Source of the DNA: Archangium primigenium
Lineage (GTDB): Bacteria > Myxococcota > Myxococcia > Myxococcales > Myxococcaceae
Direction: 5' to 3'
DNA: 64,000 nucleotides
Assembly (NCBI RefSeq): GCF_016904885.1
Contig: NZ_JADWYI010000001.1
Location: forward strand, 1 to 64,000
Every line of letters begins with the position of its first letter. Position 1 is the first letter of the stretch. Shown piece after piece: positions 61,771 to 64,000 of the stretch. The position numbers and the translations under genes were made by a program. Under the pieces are notes generated by a model, which was given only the letters and a program-made list of their open reading frames with translations, made no database searches and had not been told where the DNA came from.

Positions 61771-64000
61771 GTGAGTGAGCAGGAGCGGGTGTTCGTCGGC
61801 GGAGGCGAGCTGGGGGCGCTCATGCGCGCCCTGGACTGGCGAGAGACCGCGCTGGGGCCCGTCGAGCACTGGCCCGCGGCCCTGCGCATCGGGGTGAGCA
61901 CCCTGCTCGCCTCGCCGCAGCCCATGGGGCTCTACTGGGGGCCGGAGCTCATCCACCTCTATAACGACGCCTACCGCCCCCTCATCGGGGACAAGCACCC
62001 CGCCCTCGGACGGCCCTCGCGCGAGGTCTTCCAGGAGTTCTGGGACCTGGTCGGCCCCATGCTCGCCCGCGTGCGCGAGACGATGCACGCATGCTCGGTG
62101 GAGAACCAGCGCGTGCTGCTCGACCGGCGCGGCTTCCTGGAGGAGTGCTTCTACACCTGGTCCTATGTTCCCACGCGGGACGAGCGGGGGGACTTCGCGG
62201 GCATCGTCGTCACCGGAGGGGAGACGACGCGCCAGGTGCTCGGCGAGCGGCGCTTCACCGCCATCCGCGAGCTGTCCATCCACACCGCGCGCGACACCAC
62301 CCCGGACGCCGTCTTCCAGTCGGTGGAGCGGGCGCTCGCCCCCCACGGCCCCACGGACCTGCCCTTCGTGCTGCTCTACCGCGTGGAGCAGGAGCGGGCG
62401 GCGCTGCGCGTGTGCACGGGGCTCGGGCGGGGAGACGCCCAGGCCCCCGCGCACGTCGCCCTCGCGGACCCGGCGCCGGTCTGGCCCCTGGCGGAAGTAC
62501 TCGCCTCGGGCCAGGAGCGGCTCGTGGAGGCGCCGCCGGGACGGGCGGCGGGGCCGGAGGGCGCCACCCGCGCCCTGCTCCTGCCGCTGAGCCTGGGCGG
62601 CGAGGCGGGGCGCGAGACCGGGGTGCTCTTCACCGCGGTGCTCGTGGTGGGCCTCAGCCCCCGGCTGCCCCTGGACGCGTCCTACCGGGACTTCCTGAGC
62701 CTGCTCGCCCGGCAGGTGGCGGCGGACGTGGCGCGCGCCCGGGCCTCGCAGGAGGAGCGGCTGCGGCTGGAGCGGCTCGCGGAGCTGGATCGCGCCAAGA
62801 CGGCCTTCTTCAGCAACATCAGCCACGAGTTCCGCACCCCGCTCACGCTGATGCTGGGCCCCGTGGAGGACGCGCTCGCCGATCCCGACACGCCGCTGCC
62901 ACTCGTGCACCGCGAGCGCCTGGCGCTCGTGCACCGCAACGGCCTGCGGCTCTTCAAGCTCGTCAACAGCCTGCTCGGCTTCGCGCGGATGGAGGCGGGC
63001 CGGGCCACGCTCCACCCCCAGGCCACGGACCTCGCCGCCTTCACCGCGGAGCTGGTGAGCCACTTCGAGTCGGCCTTCCAGCGCGCGGGGCTCACCCTGG
63101 GCACGCACCTGCCGCCGCTCACCGGGCCCGTCTGGGTGGATCCCGCGGCCTGGGAGACGATCGTCTTCAACCTGCTGTCCAACGCGCTCAAGTACACCCT
63201 CGAGGGCGGCGTCACGGTGCGCCTCGTCCAGGAGGGCGCCGAGGCCGTGCTCACCGTGCGCGACACCGGCGCGGGCATCCCCCCGAGCGCCCTGTCCCGC
63301 GTCTTCGAGCGCTTCCAGCGGGTGGAGGGCACGCGCGCGCGCAGCGACGAGGGCAGCGGCATTGGCCTGTTCCTCGTGCACGAGCTGACGCGGCTGCAGG
63401 GCGGGAGCGTCACCGCGAGCAGCGGCGAGGGCCTGGGCACCACCTTCACCGTGCGCCTGCCGTTCGGCACCGCCCCCCAGACACAGGAGCAGCGGGAGGC
63501 GGGCCGGGACGCCGCCCCGGTGGCCCCGGCCGTCACGCCCTACCTGGAGGAGATCCAGGGCTGGCTCGCCCCGACGCCCCCGCTCCCGCCGCCCGCCGGG
63601 TCCACGCCCCGGGCCCGGGTACTGGTGGTGGACGACAACGCGGACATGCGCGCCTACCTCGCTGGCATCCTCCGGGCCTCCTTCGAGGTGAGCCTCGCGG
63701 AGGACGGCGCGCGGGCGCTGGAGGTGGCGCGCCAAGAGCCCCCCGCGCTCATCCTCTCGGACGTGATGATGCCGCGGCTGGGCGGCTTCGGCCTCTTGCG
63801 CGCGGTGCGCGCCACGCCCGAGCTGCAGGCCGTGCCCTTCCTCCTCTTGTCCGCGCGCGCGGGCGAGGAGGCCTCGGTGGAGGGCCTGGAGGCCGGGGCG
63901 GACGACTACATGGTCAAGCCCTTCGGCGCGCGCGAGCTGCTGGCGCGGGTGCGCGCCCACCTGGACCTGGCGCGGCTGCGGCGCGAGGTGAGCCTGGCCG
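61771..64000 (+). CDS. Hybrid sensor histidine kinase (truncated at window end)
   Basis: This is an open reading frame of at least 743 codons from GTG 61771 (AGGGAGAG upstream) to the window edge. In order it has an N-terminal PAS-like region (TALGPVEHWPAALRIGVS, LYNDAYRPLIGD), a GAF-like region, HisKA (SNISHEFRTPLTLMLG, His352), an ATPase domain (NLLSNALKYTLEGG, VRDTGAGIPP, GSGIGLFLVHE) and a receiver (LVVDDNADMRAYL, phospho-Asp664 in LILSDVMMPRLGG). It resembles the kinase at 28508-31906 closely and probably continues with a second PAS/kinase module outside the window. It has no membrane segment. Confidence 0.92.
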   Translation, partial: MSEQERVFVGGGELGALMRALDWRETALGPVEHWPAALRIGVSTLLASPQPMGLYWGPELIHLYNDAYRPLIGDKHPALGRPSREVFQEFWDLVGPMLARVRETMHACSVENQRVLLDRRGFLEECFYTWSYVPTRDERGDFAGIVVTGGETTRQVLGERRFTAIRELSIHTARDTTPDAVFQSVERALAPHGPTDLPFVLLYRVEQERAALRVCTGLGRGDAQAPAHVALADPAPVWPLAEVLASGQERLVEAPPGRAAGPEGATRALLLPLSLGGEAGRETGVLFTAVLVVGLSPRLPLDASYRDFLSLLARQVAADVARARASQEERLRLERLAELDRAKTAFFSNISHEFRTPLTLMLGPVEDALADPDTPLPLVHRERLALVHRNGLRLFKLVNSLLGFARMEAGRATLHPQATDLAAFTAELVSHFESAFQRAGLTLGTHLPPLTGPVWVDPAAWETIVFNLLSNALKYTLEGGVTVRLVQEGAEAVLTVRDTGAGIPPSALSRVFERFQRVEGTRARSDEGSGIGLFLVHELTRLQGGSVTASSGEGLGTTFTVRLPFGTAPQTQEQREAGRDAAPVAPAVTPYLEEIQGWLAPTPPLPPPAGSTPRARVLVVDDNADMRAYLAGILRASFEVSLAEDGARALEVARQEPPALILSDVMMPRLGGFGLLRAVRATPELQAVPFLLLSARAGEEASVEGLEAGADDYMVKPFGARELLARVRAHLDLARLRREVSLA

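Noticed and set aside
61226-61774. 182-codon plus-strand frame before the last kinase
   Set aside because: Basic and Pro-rich with no motif; overlaps the kinase start out of frame.
1-64000. tRNA, rRNA, IS element or integrase
   Set aside because: I looked for T-loop-like sequences, transposase motifs and terminal repeats and saw none. A tRNAscan and IS search would settle it.

Overview
The window reads as a piece of a high-GC (roughly 70% by eye) myxobacterial chromosome, most likely suborder Cystobacterineae. Codon third positions are almost all G or C. The gene content is typical of that group: many hybrid histidine kinases, a KaiC-like ATPase with a response regulator, a GYF/AgmX-type motility-like protein, two CotH-kinase proteins, two cytochrome P450s, secreted caspase-like and subtilisin-like proteases, a type VI-style immunity protein and many lipoproteins. 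I saw no rRNA, tRNA, CRISPR array, insertion sequence or integrase. Gene starts were chosen from Shine-Dalgarno spacing, overlaps with the upstream stop, and signal peptides; several starts are GTG, TTG or CTG.

Layout. 0-5.1 kb (minus): cytochrome P450, CotH-kinase protein, M14 carboxypeptidase. 5.2-6.8 kb (plus): nudC and queE. 6.8-8.0 kb: small membrane proteins. 8.0-9.9 kb: an exported PD-(D/E)xK nuclease-like protein overlapping a DUF3396 immunity protein by 4 nt. 9.9-13.0 kb: histidine kinase, GIY-YIG protein, CBS protein, alpha/beta hydrolase. 13.1-17.1 kb (plus): three parvulin/SurA-like periplasmic folding factors followed by pdxA, with a GYF/AgmX protein converging on pdxA. 18.6-20.9 kb: ferredoxin-like protein facing away from a double-domain KaiC ATPase and its coupled response regulator. 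22.1-24.4 kb: a polar amino acid ABC transporter whose binding protein and permease are fused.

25-37.6 kb holds a pyridoxamine-oxidase-fold protein, an XRE regulator, a low-complexity secreted protein, a 1132-residue hybrid kinase followed by a CapA phosphoesterase, gloA, a second CotH lipoprotein with an Ala-rich lipoprotein, and a single-domain response regulator. 37.8-41.7 kb is metabolic: glucose-6-phosphate isomerase, and an HGGFW-type hydrolase converging with kynureninase. 41.8-48.5 kb is a large signalling block: three small overlapping genes, a REC-PAS-kinase, and a 1404-residue kinase with about eight HAMP units. 48.6-54.4 kb: DCC thiol protein, allA, then an ECF-type sigma factor and anti-sigma pair divergent from a three-gene operon led by a secreted caspase-like protease. 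54.5-60.0 kb: unknown secreted protein, S8 protease, and an MFS transporter overlapping a second P450. 60-64 kb: a lipoprotein with a 15-bp coding repeat, and the truncated start of another hybrid kinase, a paralogue of the one at 28.5-31.9 kb.

Translational coupling through 4-nt start/stop overlaps is frequent (immunity, pdxA, response regulator, ABC ATPase, anti-sigma, caspase operon, kinase pair, P450). It gives most of the operon evidence. The two most interesting modules are the nuclease/immunity pair at 8.0-9.9 kb and the sigma/anti-sigma/caspase module at 49.7-54.4 kb.
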